A model generated the notes under the pieces. That model searched no databases and was not told the DNA's origin. It saw nothing but the letters and a program-made list of their open reading frames with translations. The position numbers were made by a program, and so were the translations under genes. DNA of 53,652 nucleotides from the NCBI GenBank assembly GCA_003645215.1, contig QNEM01000002.1, forward strand, positions 1 to 53,652. The letters are read 5' to 3'. Of this stretch, positions 8,451-15,929 are shown piece after piece; position 1 is the first letter of the stretch, and each line of letters begins with the position of its first letter. Origin of the DNA: Gammaproteobacteria bacterium. Its GTDB lineage: Bacteria > Pseudomonadota > Gammaproteobacteria > Eutrophobiales > Eutrophobiaceae.

Positions 8451-10706
8451 CTATAATGCATCCTGCCTGACGTTTCTGTGGCTGATTACCCTGGTTTTCC
8501 GTTTCTTTAGGCGCAGCGCTTCCTTCTGTCTTTCTTCTGCCTCCTGTATCAGTTTTTCCTGACTACCCAAAGCTGTTTCATCAGTTGGTATACGCTTGAT
8601 GTAGCTTCCATCCGATTGCATATCCCAGGCATTACGTTGATCCGCGAGGTGGATATCTAATATGGTGCGTAGTTTTTCCTGTAGTGCCGGGGTATCCACT
8701 ATCACAGCTACTTCAACCCGGTGTTCCAGATTACGTTTCATTAAATCTGCTGAGCCTATGTAATACTCTTCATCACCACCATTGTGGAAATAACAGATAC
8801 GGCTATGTTCAAGGAACCTGCCAACGATACCCATAACACGTATGTTTTCCGAGATGCCCTGTATGCCGGGACGCAGTCGGCAAGTATCACGAATTATGAG
8901 GTCGATATGTACACCAGCCTGTGATGCTTCATATAGCCCACGAATTATATCGGCGTCTTCCAGTGCATTCATTTTAAACTGGATCAGACCATTCTTATTT
9001 TCCGAATGTTGTTCTATTTCTCGCTTGATCTTGCTGAGCAGGGCACGTTTCAGCATCTTGGGTGACGGAATAATCTTTCGATAATTACGTTTTGGCGTGT
9101 AGCCTGTAGTAAGGTAATTGAACAATTCAGTAAGATCCTGACCAATGATCCGATCATCGGTCAACAAACCGATGTCAGTGTACAGTCTCGCAGTACCAGC
9201 GTGATAGTTACCGGTTCCGATGTGCGCATACCGGCGCAGTCCATCATAATCATTGCGTACTACCAGTATTACCTTACTGTGAGTCTTGAGACCCAGCACG
9301 CCATAAGTCACATGAATACCAGCTTCTTCCATTCTGTTTGCCCAACGTATATTGGCCGCCTCATCAAATTTGGCTTTTAATTCAACTACAACTGCCACCT
9401 GTTTGCCGTTACGCGCGGCACTAATAAGATACTCAATGACTTTGGTATCACTGGAAGTACGATAAAGCGTCATTTTAATGGCAAGCACCTTGGGATCACG
9501 GCTCGCTTCTTTCAGAAACCGCTCTACAGAAGTAGAAAATGATTCGTATGGATGCTGGAGTAAAATCGATCCCGAATCACGGATAGTATAAAAAATACTT
9601 GGAGAACCCTTTAACTTGGGATGATCGACTGGATGATGTGGTACGTAGTGAAGCTCTGGATTCTCCAGCGATGCCAATTGAAATAAATCGGCCATTGCTA
9701 TCATGCTACCTGTTTCAAATACATCAGTAGATTCATCCAGGCCCAATTCTGCGGCGAGCATCCCTCGGCGTTCAGGATTCATATCTTTTTCGGTTACAAC
9801 ACGTACGATGCGTGAGAATTTACGGTCTCGTAATTCGGATTCGATCAATTCCAGAAGGTCATCAGCCTGATCTTCATCTTTCTCCGTATTGGCATTGCGA
9901 ATCACATTGAATAATTCACATGCCTGAATTTCCATTTTTGGGAAGAGCAGGTCAAGATTATTGGAAATAACATCTTCCAGAAGAACAAATTTTGTGGAAT
10001 CGTCTATTTTGAGAAATCGGGGGATGCCGCTACCTATCGGCACCTTTACCCGCGCAAGTAATGATTCGTCGTCATCAGGATAGTTGAGCGTAACCAGCAG
10101 GTTTAAGGATCGATTGGAGATAAAAGGAAAAGGATGTGCAGGGTCCATGGCCTGTGGTGTAACCAGCGGAAAAATATTCTCCATGAAAAAATCACGCACT
10201 ATCTTTTTATTATCTTCATCAAGCGTGTCATATGAGAGTACACGAATGTCGTGCTCCTCAAGTTCTTTCAATAATTGTGGTAGTAGCAGATCTGTCTCAG
10301 CTTCAATGTTACGAACAACATCGTAGCATTCATTGATCTGTTCCTGGGGCGTGCGCCCGTCATCAGTTAAATCATGTACTCCTGCACCTACCTGCAATTT
10401 CAGTCCACCAATACGCTTCATGAAAAATTCGTCCAGATTGGATCCGATAATTGCCAGGAATTTTATTCGCTCCAGAAGTGGAGTATTCGGGTCTTGAGCC
10501 TCATGCAAGATGCGCCAGATAAATTCGAGCCAGGTTAATTCACGATTTAGATAATACTCGGTAGATGTCGGGTCATAATCGACTGCCTGCTCGATATCCT
10601 GAGTCTCGCTGGTAAGCGTAGACGAATCGGGGCTTTCATCTGAACTTTCCAATAGATGAAGTGATTCTACATTCTGATTTTGTGACTTCTGTCGCATGTC
10701 TGCCAT
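8451..10706 (-). CDS. ppk1: Polyphosphate kinase 1
   Basis: PPK1 reversibly builds polyphosphate from ATP at the inner membrane face. The 751-residue protein has the N, head and two phospholipase-D-like C domains. The autophosphorylated His is in GLKTHSKVILV (E. coli His435 region) and the second essential His in RFLEHSRICYF (His592 region). YAHIGTGNYHAGTARLYTD is the conserved nucleotide-site stretch. About 55 acidic, Ser/Thr-rich residues precede the core. ATG at 10706 is preferred over TTG at 10712 because AGAGAGAAAG lies at the right distance. An FNR-like box at 10734-10747 sits about 28 bp upstream. Confidence 0.95.
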   Translation of the reverse strand: MADMRQKSQNQNVESLHLLESSDESPDSSTLTSETQDIEQAVDYDPTSTEYYLNRELTWLEFIWRILHEAQDPNTPLLERIKFLAIIGSNLDEFFMKRIGGLKLQVGAGVHDLTDDGRTPQEQINECYDVVRNIEAETDLLLPQLLKELEEHDIRVLSYDTLDEDNKKIVRDFFMENIFPLVTPQAMDPAHPFPFISNRSLNLLVTLNYPDDDESLLARVKVPIGSGIPRFLKIDDSTKFVLLEDVISNNLDLLFPKMEIQACELFNVIRNANTEKDEDQADDLLELIESELRDRKFSRIVRVVTEKDMNPERRGMLAAELGLDESTDVFETGSMIAMADLFQLASLENPELHYVPHHPVDHPKLKGSPSIFYTIRDSGSILLQHPYESFSTSVERFLKEASRDPKVLAIKMTLYRTSSDTKVIEYLISAARNGKQVAVVVELKAKFDEAANIRWANRMEEAGIHVTYGVLGLKTHSKVILVVRNDYDGLRRYAHIGTGNYHAGTARLYTDIGLLTDDRIIGQDLTELFNYLTTGYTPKRNYRKIIPSPKMLKRALLSKIKREIEQHSENKNGLIQFKMNALEDADIIRGLYEASQAGVHIDLIIRDTCRLRPGIQGISENIRVMGIVGRFLEHSRICYFHNGGDEEYYIGSADLMKRNLEHRVEVAVIVDTPALQEKLRTILDIHLADQRNAWDMQSDGSYIKRIPTDETALGSQEKLIQEAEERQKEALRLKKRKTRVISHRNVRQDAL

Positions 10707-10733
10707 TATCAAACTTTCTCTCTATATATATCA

Positions 10734-10747
10734 TTGACTTAGATCAA
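10734..10747. promoter_or_regulatory. FNR/ANR-type box upstream of ppk1
   Basis: TTGACTTAGATCAA (TTGATCTAAGTCAA on the ppk1 strand) has one mismatch to TTGAT-N4-ATCAA. It is followed on the minus strand directly by TATATATA, then the AGAGAG ribosome site and the ATG 28 bp away. This is too close to the gene for a normal class II activator position and would suit repression if TATATA is the -10. The rest of 10748-10991 shows no convincing gene; a 64-codon plus-strand frame there has no ribosome site. Confidence 0.55.
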
Positions 10748-10991
10748 TAATTTTTTGAAATAGCACCAAAAAGGTGGATCCTGTATTTACTAGCAAAAAA
10801 ACAGAAATATCATTCGGCTGGAATGGTGCTACACAAAAACTTTACCGTTTATATATCGCTAGTATAGGGGGTTCCCCCGATAATTTCCTTATTCTACAGC
10901 AGATTAAGTCATTTATCGGTGAAATTTCATCATGTTCTATAATATTTCGATACTCAAACCTGACGTAAGAACATAAATTGAAGATCAAAAA

Positions 10992-12779
10992 TCAGGCAGC
11001 TTCTTTAATTTGAATGTTGATGTCTTCTTCCTCTTTGAAGAAGACTTCTTCAAGTTGTCTATATTCAGAACCAATGATTACAAGATATTTGGCTGCCTTG
11101 AGCAGCAAGCGGTAGATTTCCAGAACCGAGGAACTGCAGGTAATCAGGGATACACCTTGTTCAGGTGTTATTTTCTTTTCCCTGATCAAGCGGTCAATAT
11201 CCAGCAGCAGGGTATTATCGTCGGATTCTGCCGAGCTCTTGATTCCACCCAGAAGGGTATCGCATTCATGGAAAAATATTTCCTCATCATCCTTCAGGAA
11301 TGTTCTGAGTAATCTGATCACCGCACATTTTAATTTCAAATATTCATTATTAAGAACGGTATTCTTGTCACTCTTGTGCCTGGCGATCTCTGATGTCAGT
11401 GTCTTGACATGAAGTAGTATTTCCATTGCATCGCGATGAATCTTCTTTAGCCGGGTTACGCGTTCATTGTCTTCACGTGCAAGCTGGAACTTTTCCTGAA
11501 TTGAAGAAGCAAAATTCAAGACCTCGCTGTAGATTGGTTGAATACGCATTTTAATAAACTCCTCCTGTTTAATGCCTGGATGCGCCTTCGCCTTTACAAT
11601 CTCTTCAATAGGTTTGTCTGATTTAATATCCTTACGATGAACACCAAGACTATGTGCAATTGCTTCAATGATAGCCTCCTGGTAAAGACGGCGGGTTTCT
11701 TCCAGCAGGGCCTTAATTGCAGTTTCCGGATATTTCAGGGCCTGTTTATTCAGGTATTTTGGTTTTGAAAACACGGGCTCCGGCTTAACTTTCTCGGGGA
11801 GAATAAAGATAACCAGATTTGCTATGATCGTGACGCACCAGATCAGAAGCAGGGTATTCAGCACGTTAAAGGTACTGTGAAACAGTGCCAGACCAATGGG
11901 AATATCCGTAGCAACAACAAGAGGGTTCGCACCCATTAATTCAAAAGCCAGTTTGTCTATTATGGCCAGATACGGGACAAACAATATCAATATCCAGGTC
12001 ACACCAATCACATTAAATATAAGGTGAGCGAGGGCGGCACGTCTTGCCTCGGTGCTGGAGATCGCCGCCGCCAGGTTTGCGGTAATGGTTGTACCGATAT
12101 TTTCACCAAGGACAATGGCCGCTGCTGCTTCAAAGGTGAGAACACCCTGGCTCGCTGCAACCAGCGTAATCGCCATGGTGGCACTGGAAGATTGCAAGAT
12201 TAGCGTCAATATGGTGCCTATGAGCACAAACAACATAATACCAAGAGCACCCCGTTCAGTGTTGCGTTGGAAGAACTCAAACAATTCAGGATTGTTGTCC
12301 AGACCCGTTATGGCATCCTTCATGAATTCGAGGCCAATAAACAGCAGGGCAAAACCGATAATGAAATTACCGAGGGCATTCAATTGACGATCTTTTTTCA
12401 GGTAAAAGATCAAGCCGACGATGATCATGGGGACGACTATGGAACTCATCTTTACCTTGAAACCGAGAACCGCAATCAGCCAGGCAGTAAAGGTGGTGCC
12501 GATATTAGCGCCCATAATCACGCTGATTGCTTCGGTCAGGCTTAACAACTGGGCGTTTACAAAGCTGACCACCATAAGTGTGGTCGCGGAGGAGGATTGA
12601 ATCAGGCCGGTAACAAATAAACCCGTGAGTACGCCTTTGAACCGATTCGATGTTAACTGAATCATGACTTTGCGCATCTTATCCCCGGCCAAATCCATCA
12701 GCGCGTCACTCATGACCTTCATGCCATAAAGAAACAGCGCCAGGGAACCAAGTAAATTAAGAAACTCAAAAAATCCCAT
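10992..12779 (-). CDS. Na/Pi cotransporter family protein with PhoU-like tail
   Basis: It is a sodium-dependent phosphate symporter of the NptA/SLC34-related family in the inner membrane. The 595-residue protein has about eight or nine membrane segments in residues 1-340, with the two inverted QSSSAT motifs (GLIQSSSATTLM near 60 and LILQSSSATMAI near 195) that form the substrate site. Residues 360-590 are helical and charged and resemble PhoU-like domains fused to this family. The end ELEEVFFKEEEDINIQIKEAA-like tail is acidic. It may import or export phosphate. A perfect FNR-type box lies at 12836-12849 with a well-spaced -10, so anaerobic or NO-linked induction is plausible. Confidence 0.92.
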   Translation of the reverse strand: MGFFEFLNLLGSLALFLYGMKVMSDALMDLAGDKMRKVMIQLTSNRFKGVLTGLFVTGLIQSSSATTLMVVSFVNAQLLSLTEAISVIMGANIGTTFTAWLIAVLGFKVKMSSIVVPMIIVGLIFYLKKDRQLNALGNFIIGFALLFIGLEFMKDAITGLDNNPELFEFFQRNTERGALGIMLFVLIGTILTLILQSSSATMAITLVAASQGVLTFEAAAAIVLGENIGTTITANLAAAISSTEARRAALAHLIFNVIGVTWILILFVPYLAIIDKLAFELMGANPLVVATDIPIGLALFHSTFNVLNTLLLIWCVTIIANLVIFILPEKVKPEPVFSKPKYLNKQALKYPETAIKALLEETRRLYQEAIIEAIAHSLGVHRKDIKSDKPIEEIVKAKAHPGIKQEEFIKMRIQPIYSEVLNFASSIQEKFQLAREDNERVTRLKKIHRDAMEILLHVKTLTSEIARHKSDKNTVLNNEYLKLKCAVIRLLRTFLKDDEEIFFHECDTLLGGIKSSAESDDNTLLLDIDRLIREKKITPEQGVSLITCSSSVLEIYRLLLKAAKYLVIIGSEYRQLEEVFFKEEEDINIQIKEAA

Positions 12780-12806
12780 AGACGATTAACCCCTACTTGT
12801 ATGTAA

Positions 12807-12849
12807 AGGTATAACTCAGATCGCTAAAATAATTATTGATTCAGATCAA
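12807..12849 (-). promoter_or_regulatory. FNR-type box and class II promoter of the Na/Pi gene
   Basis: TTGATTCAGATCAA at 12836-12849 (TTGATCTGAATCAA on the gene strand) is a perfect FNR/ANR consensus. On the minus strand a -10-like TATACC begins 22 bp after the box. That places the box centre 41.5 bp before a predicted start near 12801, the canonical class II activator geometry. The gene starts at 12779. Confidence 0.65.
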
Positions 12850-12909
12850 ATCATTCGGTTTCAGTGGGGAAATTGATTCGATGATCCGTCGGCACAGCTC
12901 GATAGTAGT

Positions 12910-12957
12910 TAGTAGGTGGTAGGTAGGTTTTCCCTACATGCCACCTACTACCTGCAA
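12910..12957. terminator. Hairpin between the Na/Pi promoter and the malate synthase end
   Basis: TAGTAGGTGG (12910-12919) pairs perfectly with CCACCTACTA (12941-12950). The arms are built of GGTAGGT-type heptads, like the other gene-end repeats in this window but different in sequence. It lies just past the 3' end of the malate synthase gene on the minus strand and probably ends that transcript. There is no long T-run. Confidence 0.45.
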
Positions 12958-12961
12958 CATA

Positions 12962-15127
12962 CTAAATATTCTTCTGTTCCCGTCTGCGCTTATAGAGCAC
13001 GAACTCCGTATAACCATTGGCTTGCTCAAGTCCTTCAAAGACCAGGTCCAGGGCAGCTTGAAACGGGATACTGTTTTCGAAATCTACTGACATCTGTTTG
13101 TATTCTTTGTCGTCTCTGTTCTGTCGATCAACAATGACGGCCATACGTTCCATTGCTGAACGCACATCCTCTCTTGTGACGATTTTATGGTGAAGCCAGT
13201 TAGCAATATGCTGGCTGGAAATACGTAAGGTCGCGCAATCTTCCATCAAGGCAACGTCATTGATATCGGGCACCTTGGAACAGCCTACACCTTGACCAAC
13301 CCAACGCGATACATAGCCCAGAATTCCCTGTGCATTATTTTCCAGTTCGTGTCGAATCTCTATTGCCGTTAATTGCCTATCCTTGTTCATCACCGGGATA
13401 TCGAGGATTTCATCAACAGGAACCTGTTTGGCTTTCATTAAGGCATGTTGACGGCTATGTACATTTAACTTGTGATAATGAATAGCGTGTAGTGTTGCCG
13501 CAACAGGAGACGGAACCCACGATGTATTGGCACCCGCCTTCAGGTGTTGGATCTTGGTTCTCATCATATTGCCCATTTCTTCTGGCATGGCCCACATACC
13601 TTTGCCAATCTGGGCTTTGCCTTCAAGTCCGCAGCTTAATCCTACCTGGACATTGGATTCCTCATAGGCCGTTAGCCATTTGGCCTGTTTTATTTCTGCC
13701 TTGGGGATTATTGGCCCTGCTTCCATATTGGTGTGGATGTCATCGCCGGTACGATCCAGAAAACCTGTATTAATGAAAACAAGCCGATCTTTGGCAGCAT
13801 TGATGCAGGCTTTCAAATTCACCGACGTACGTCGTTCTTCATCCATGATGCCTAGCTTCAAGCTGTTTCGTTCAAAACCCAGGGCGTCTTCAACGCGTTC
13901 AAATAAGTCATTGGCCAGTGCAACTTCCTCCGGGCCGTGCATCTTGGGCTTAACGATATAAACGGATCCCGTTCTGCTGTTACGTAATTTCGAGTTACCC
14001 AACAAATCATGTTTTGCAGATAAAGCCGTGACCATGGCATCGAGCATAGTTTCCGGAATCTCTTCTCCCTTATAAAGCACTGCATCTGTATTCAGATGCA
14101 TACCAACATTACGTACCAATGCCAGACTTCTTCCATGTAAGGTGACTTCCTTGCCATCAGTGCCGATATATTTTCTATCCGGTTCCATAGTACGTTCAAT
14201 GGTTTCATCATCTTTAACAATGGTGCGTACCAGTGTGCCTTTCATCAAACCCAGCCAGTTTTTGTAGACCTGAACTTTATCTTCGGTATCGACAGAGGCC
14301 ACCGAATCTTCGCAGTCCATGATTGTAGTAACAGCCGATTCCAGAGAAATATCATAAATTTTAGCGTGATCACGGCGGCCGATAAAATAGCCATCACCAA
14401 ATTTAATTTCTAAATGCAAATTGTGGTGGCACAGTAAAACTGCATCAGGATTATCCGGTTCTCCGGTGTAACCAATAAATTGTTGCGGTTTAAGTAATGT
14501 TGTTTCACTACCATCACCAAATTTCACGGTGAGTTGATTGTTATTGATAAAATATTTCGTCACATGTTTGTGCGTATCTCTTTCCAGGGCAAAGTGTCTG
14601 TCTAAAAGATGCCGCGCACGTACGATGACTCGTTCACCACGAATCGGATTATATTTATTAATATTTCTACAGCCGTTTGCTTCTGAAATAGTATCTGTTG
14701 AGTAGAAAGCATCATAGATACTACCCCAACGTGCATTAACGGCATTTAGTACATAGCGTGCATTATCGAGTGGGACAACCAGTTGTGGACCTGCAACTTT
14801 TGCAATTTCCAGATCAACATTGCTGGTACTAATACTGAAACTTTCACCTTCCGGGACAAGATAGCCAATTTCCTGTAAGAACTTTTTATAGGCTTCCGGA
14901 TCATGTTTTTCATTCCGATTGGTTATATGCCATTCATCGATTTGTTTCTGTAGTTGATCGCGTTTGGCTAATAGTTCGGTGTTTCTTGGCTGCAGTTCGC
15001 TAACGATTTTTTCAAGCGAAGACCAGAAGTCATTAACTTCGACACCGGTTTCAGGAATAACTTCAGTTGCTATTAAATTGTACAGGTCTTCAGCGATATC
15101 AAGATCGCCTGCTTTCTTATAATTCAT
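12962..15127 (-). CDS. glcB: Malate synthase G
   Basis: It condenses glyoxylate and acetyl-CoA to malate in the glyoxylate bypass or glycolate use. The protein has about 721 residues, like E. coli GlcB (723). MDCEDSVASVD carries the Mg-binding acidic residues, ARHLLDRHFAL and the LHGRSLALVRNVGMHL strand are typical of isoform G, and the TIM-barrel ends with IANWLHH and a C-terminal plug. Start 15127 (MNYKKAGDLDIAEDLY) has a weak AGAG site; a longer start at 15142 has none. It stands alone; no isocitrate lyase or glycolate oxidase lies in the window. Confidence 0.95.
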   Translation of the reverse strand: MNYKKAGDLDIAEDLYNLIATEVIPETGVEVNDFWSSLEKIVSELQPRNTELLAKRDQLQKQIDEWHITNRNEKHDPEAYKKFLQEIGYLVPEGESFSISTSNVDLEIAKVAGPQLVVPLDNARYVLNAVNARWGSIYDAFYSTDTISEANGCRNINKYNPIRGERVIVRARHLLDRHFALERDTHKHVTKYFINNNQLTVKFGDGSETTLLKPQQFIGYTGEPDNPDAVLLCHHNLHLEIKFGDGYFIGRRDHAKIYDISLESAVTTIMDCEDSVASVDTEDKVQVYKNWLGLMKGTLVRTIVKDDETIERTMEPDRKYIGTDGKEVTLHGRSLALVRNVGMHLNTDAVLYKGEEIPETMLDAMVTALSAKHDLLGNSKLRNSRTGSVYIVKPKMHGPEEVALANDLFERVEDALGFERNSLKLGIMDEERRTSVNLKACINAAKDRLVFINTGFLDRTGDDIHTNMEAGPIIPKAEIKQAKWLTAYEESNVQVGLSCGLEGKAQIGKGMWAMPEEMGNMMRTKIQHLKAGANTSWVPSPVAATLHAIHYHKLNVHSRQHALMKAKQVPVDEILDIPVMNKDRQLTAIEIRHELENNAQGILGYVSRWVGQGVGCSKVPDINDVALMEDCATLRISSQHIANWLHHKIVTREDVRSAMERMAVIVDRQNRDDKEYKQMSVDFENSIPFQAALDLVFEGLEQANGYTEFVLYKRRREQKNI

Positions 15128-15286
15128 ATCTCTACTCTTCATAACTCATGTCAATTATCAGGAATTTACACGATTGTGCAGCGCAGCAGAGTAAAACAAA
15201 AACGATTAAATTTCAATCGCAAATAAGCCAGATAATGTCTGATTATTGATAAGTTTCAGGAATAATTTCGGGGGAGGAGACTACAA

Positions 15287-15322
15287 ATGATGAAGTTAAA
15301 ACTAAAACGCGTCCATGCGTAA
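15287..15322 (+). CDS. Possible 11-codon small ORF with strong ribosome site
   Basis: MMKLKLKRVHA is preceded by GGGGGAGGAG seven bases before the ATG, one of the strongest ribosome sites in the window. The last codons overlap a short ACGC/GCGT hairpin, and a T7 run follows at about 15330. It lies in the gap between malate synthase and the HU gene, pointing toward the 3' end of the latter. It may be a leader or regulatory peptide, or chance. No homologue is recognised. Confidence 0.25.
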   Translation: MMKLKLKRVHA

Positions 15323-15343
15323 TGTAGCCTTTTTTTATACTCT

Positions 15344-15676
15344 TTAGTCAGCCATCGCCTTGCCAGCTTTGAGCGTTACCGCACGAACAGATTTGGAAGC
15401 TTTTTTTGCTTTAATCATAATTTCTTCGCCGGTGAAAGGGTTACGACCTGGTCTTGCTTTGGTTGCTGGTTTCTTGACGGTTTTCATTTTCACGCCCAGT
15501 TCAGGAACCAGAAACACACCACAACTACGAGGTTTTAGATGACGTGCTGCCTGTACACCCAATGATGCGAGCACAGCTTTTACATCAGCTTTCGAAACAT
15601 CTGTAGCTTCTGAGATTTCGGTAACAATTTGAGCCTTGGTTTGCTTCTCTTTAAAAGCGGTAGTTTTAATAGACAT
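15344..15676 (-). CDS. HU/IHF-family DNA-binding protein
   Basis: This 110-residue nucleoid protein has the Bac_DNA_binding fold. An N-terminal helical dimer part (TKAQIVTEISEATDVSKADVKAVL) is followed by the beta-arm carrying the conserved GRNPFTGEEI turn with the intercalating Pro. It is longer than classical HU (90 residues) because of an N-terminal basic stretch and a KKPATKARP segment. It belongs to the group of HU paralogues found singly in many proteobacteria rather than hupA/hupB or ihfA/B. AGGAGA precedes the ATG. It is monocistronic. Confidence 0.9.
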   Translation of the reverse strand: MSIKTTAFKEKQTKAQIVTEISEATDVSKADVKAVLASLGVQAARHLKPRSCGVFLVPELGVKMKTVKKPATKARPGRNPFTGEEIMIKAKKASKSVRAVTLKAGKAMAD

Positions 15677-15763
15677 GTTTTCTCCTGTCTTTATTGTTTT
15701 ACGAGTTGATTAAAAAATAAATAAATAAATCGTTACTATAACTATTTTAATTAATGATTGTTA

Positions 15764-15811
15764 TTATTCTACCGTAGCAGCTCCTGCAAGTTCCAGTGTC
15801 ATCTCAATCAT
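15764..15811 (-). CDS. Possible 15-codon small ORF upstream of the HU gene
   Basis: MIEMTLELAGAATVE is preceded by AAGGAG ten bases before the ATG. It lies between the pckG terminator and the HU gene and reads toward HU, so it could be a leader peptide or a decayed gene end. No family is recognised, and short frames like this occur by chance. The remainder of 15677-15860 is AT-rich with no other clear gene. Confidence 0.2.
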   Translation of the reverse strand: MIEMTLELAGAATVE

Positions 15812-15862
15812 GTGAATATTTCTCCTTGGTAATGTTCTATGTTGTAAATGCCTTTCTCGGTC

Positions 15863-15894
15863 AAAAAAAAAGCCCGCTAATTATAGCGGGCTTT
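15863..15894 (-). terminator. Rho-independent terminator of pckG
   Basis: AAGCCCGCTA (15870-15879) pairs with TAGCGGGCTT (15884-15893) around a 4-base loop. On the minus strand the stem is followed by a run of eight T, so it ends pckG transcription 35 bp after the stop. Confidence 0.9.
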
Positions 15895-15929
15895 TCAGGT
15901 TTGTTAACCTGTATCTAACAAGAAACGAT

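Noticed and set aside
10774..10968. 64-codon plus-strand frame between ppk1 and the nptA-like gene
   Set aside because: Starts at GTG without a ribosome site, has no recognisable domain and overlaps regulatory AT-rich DNA.
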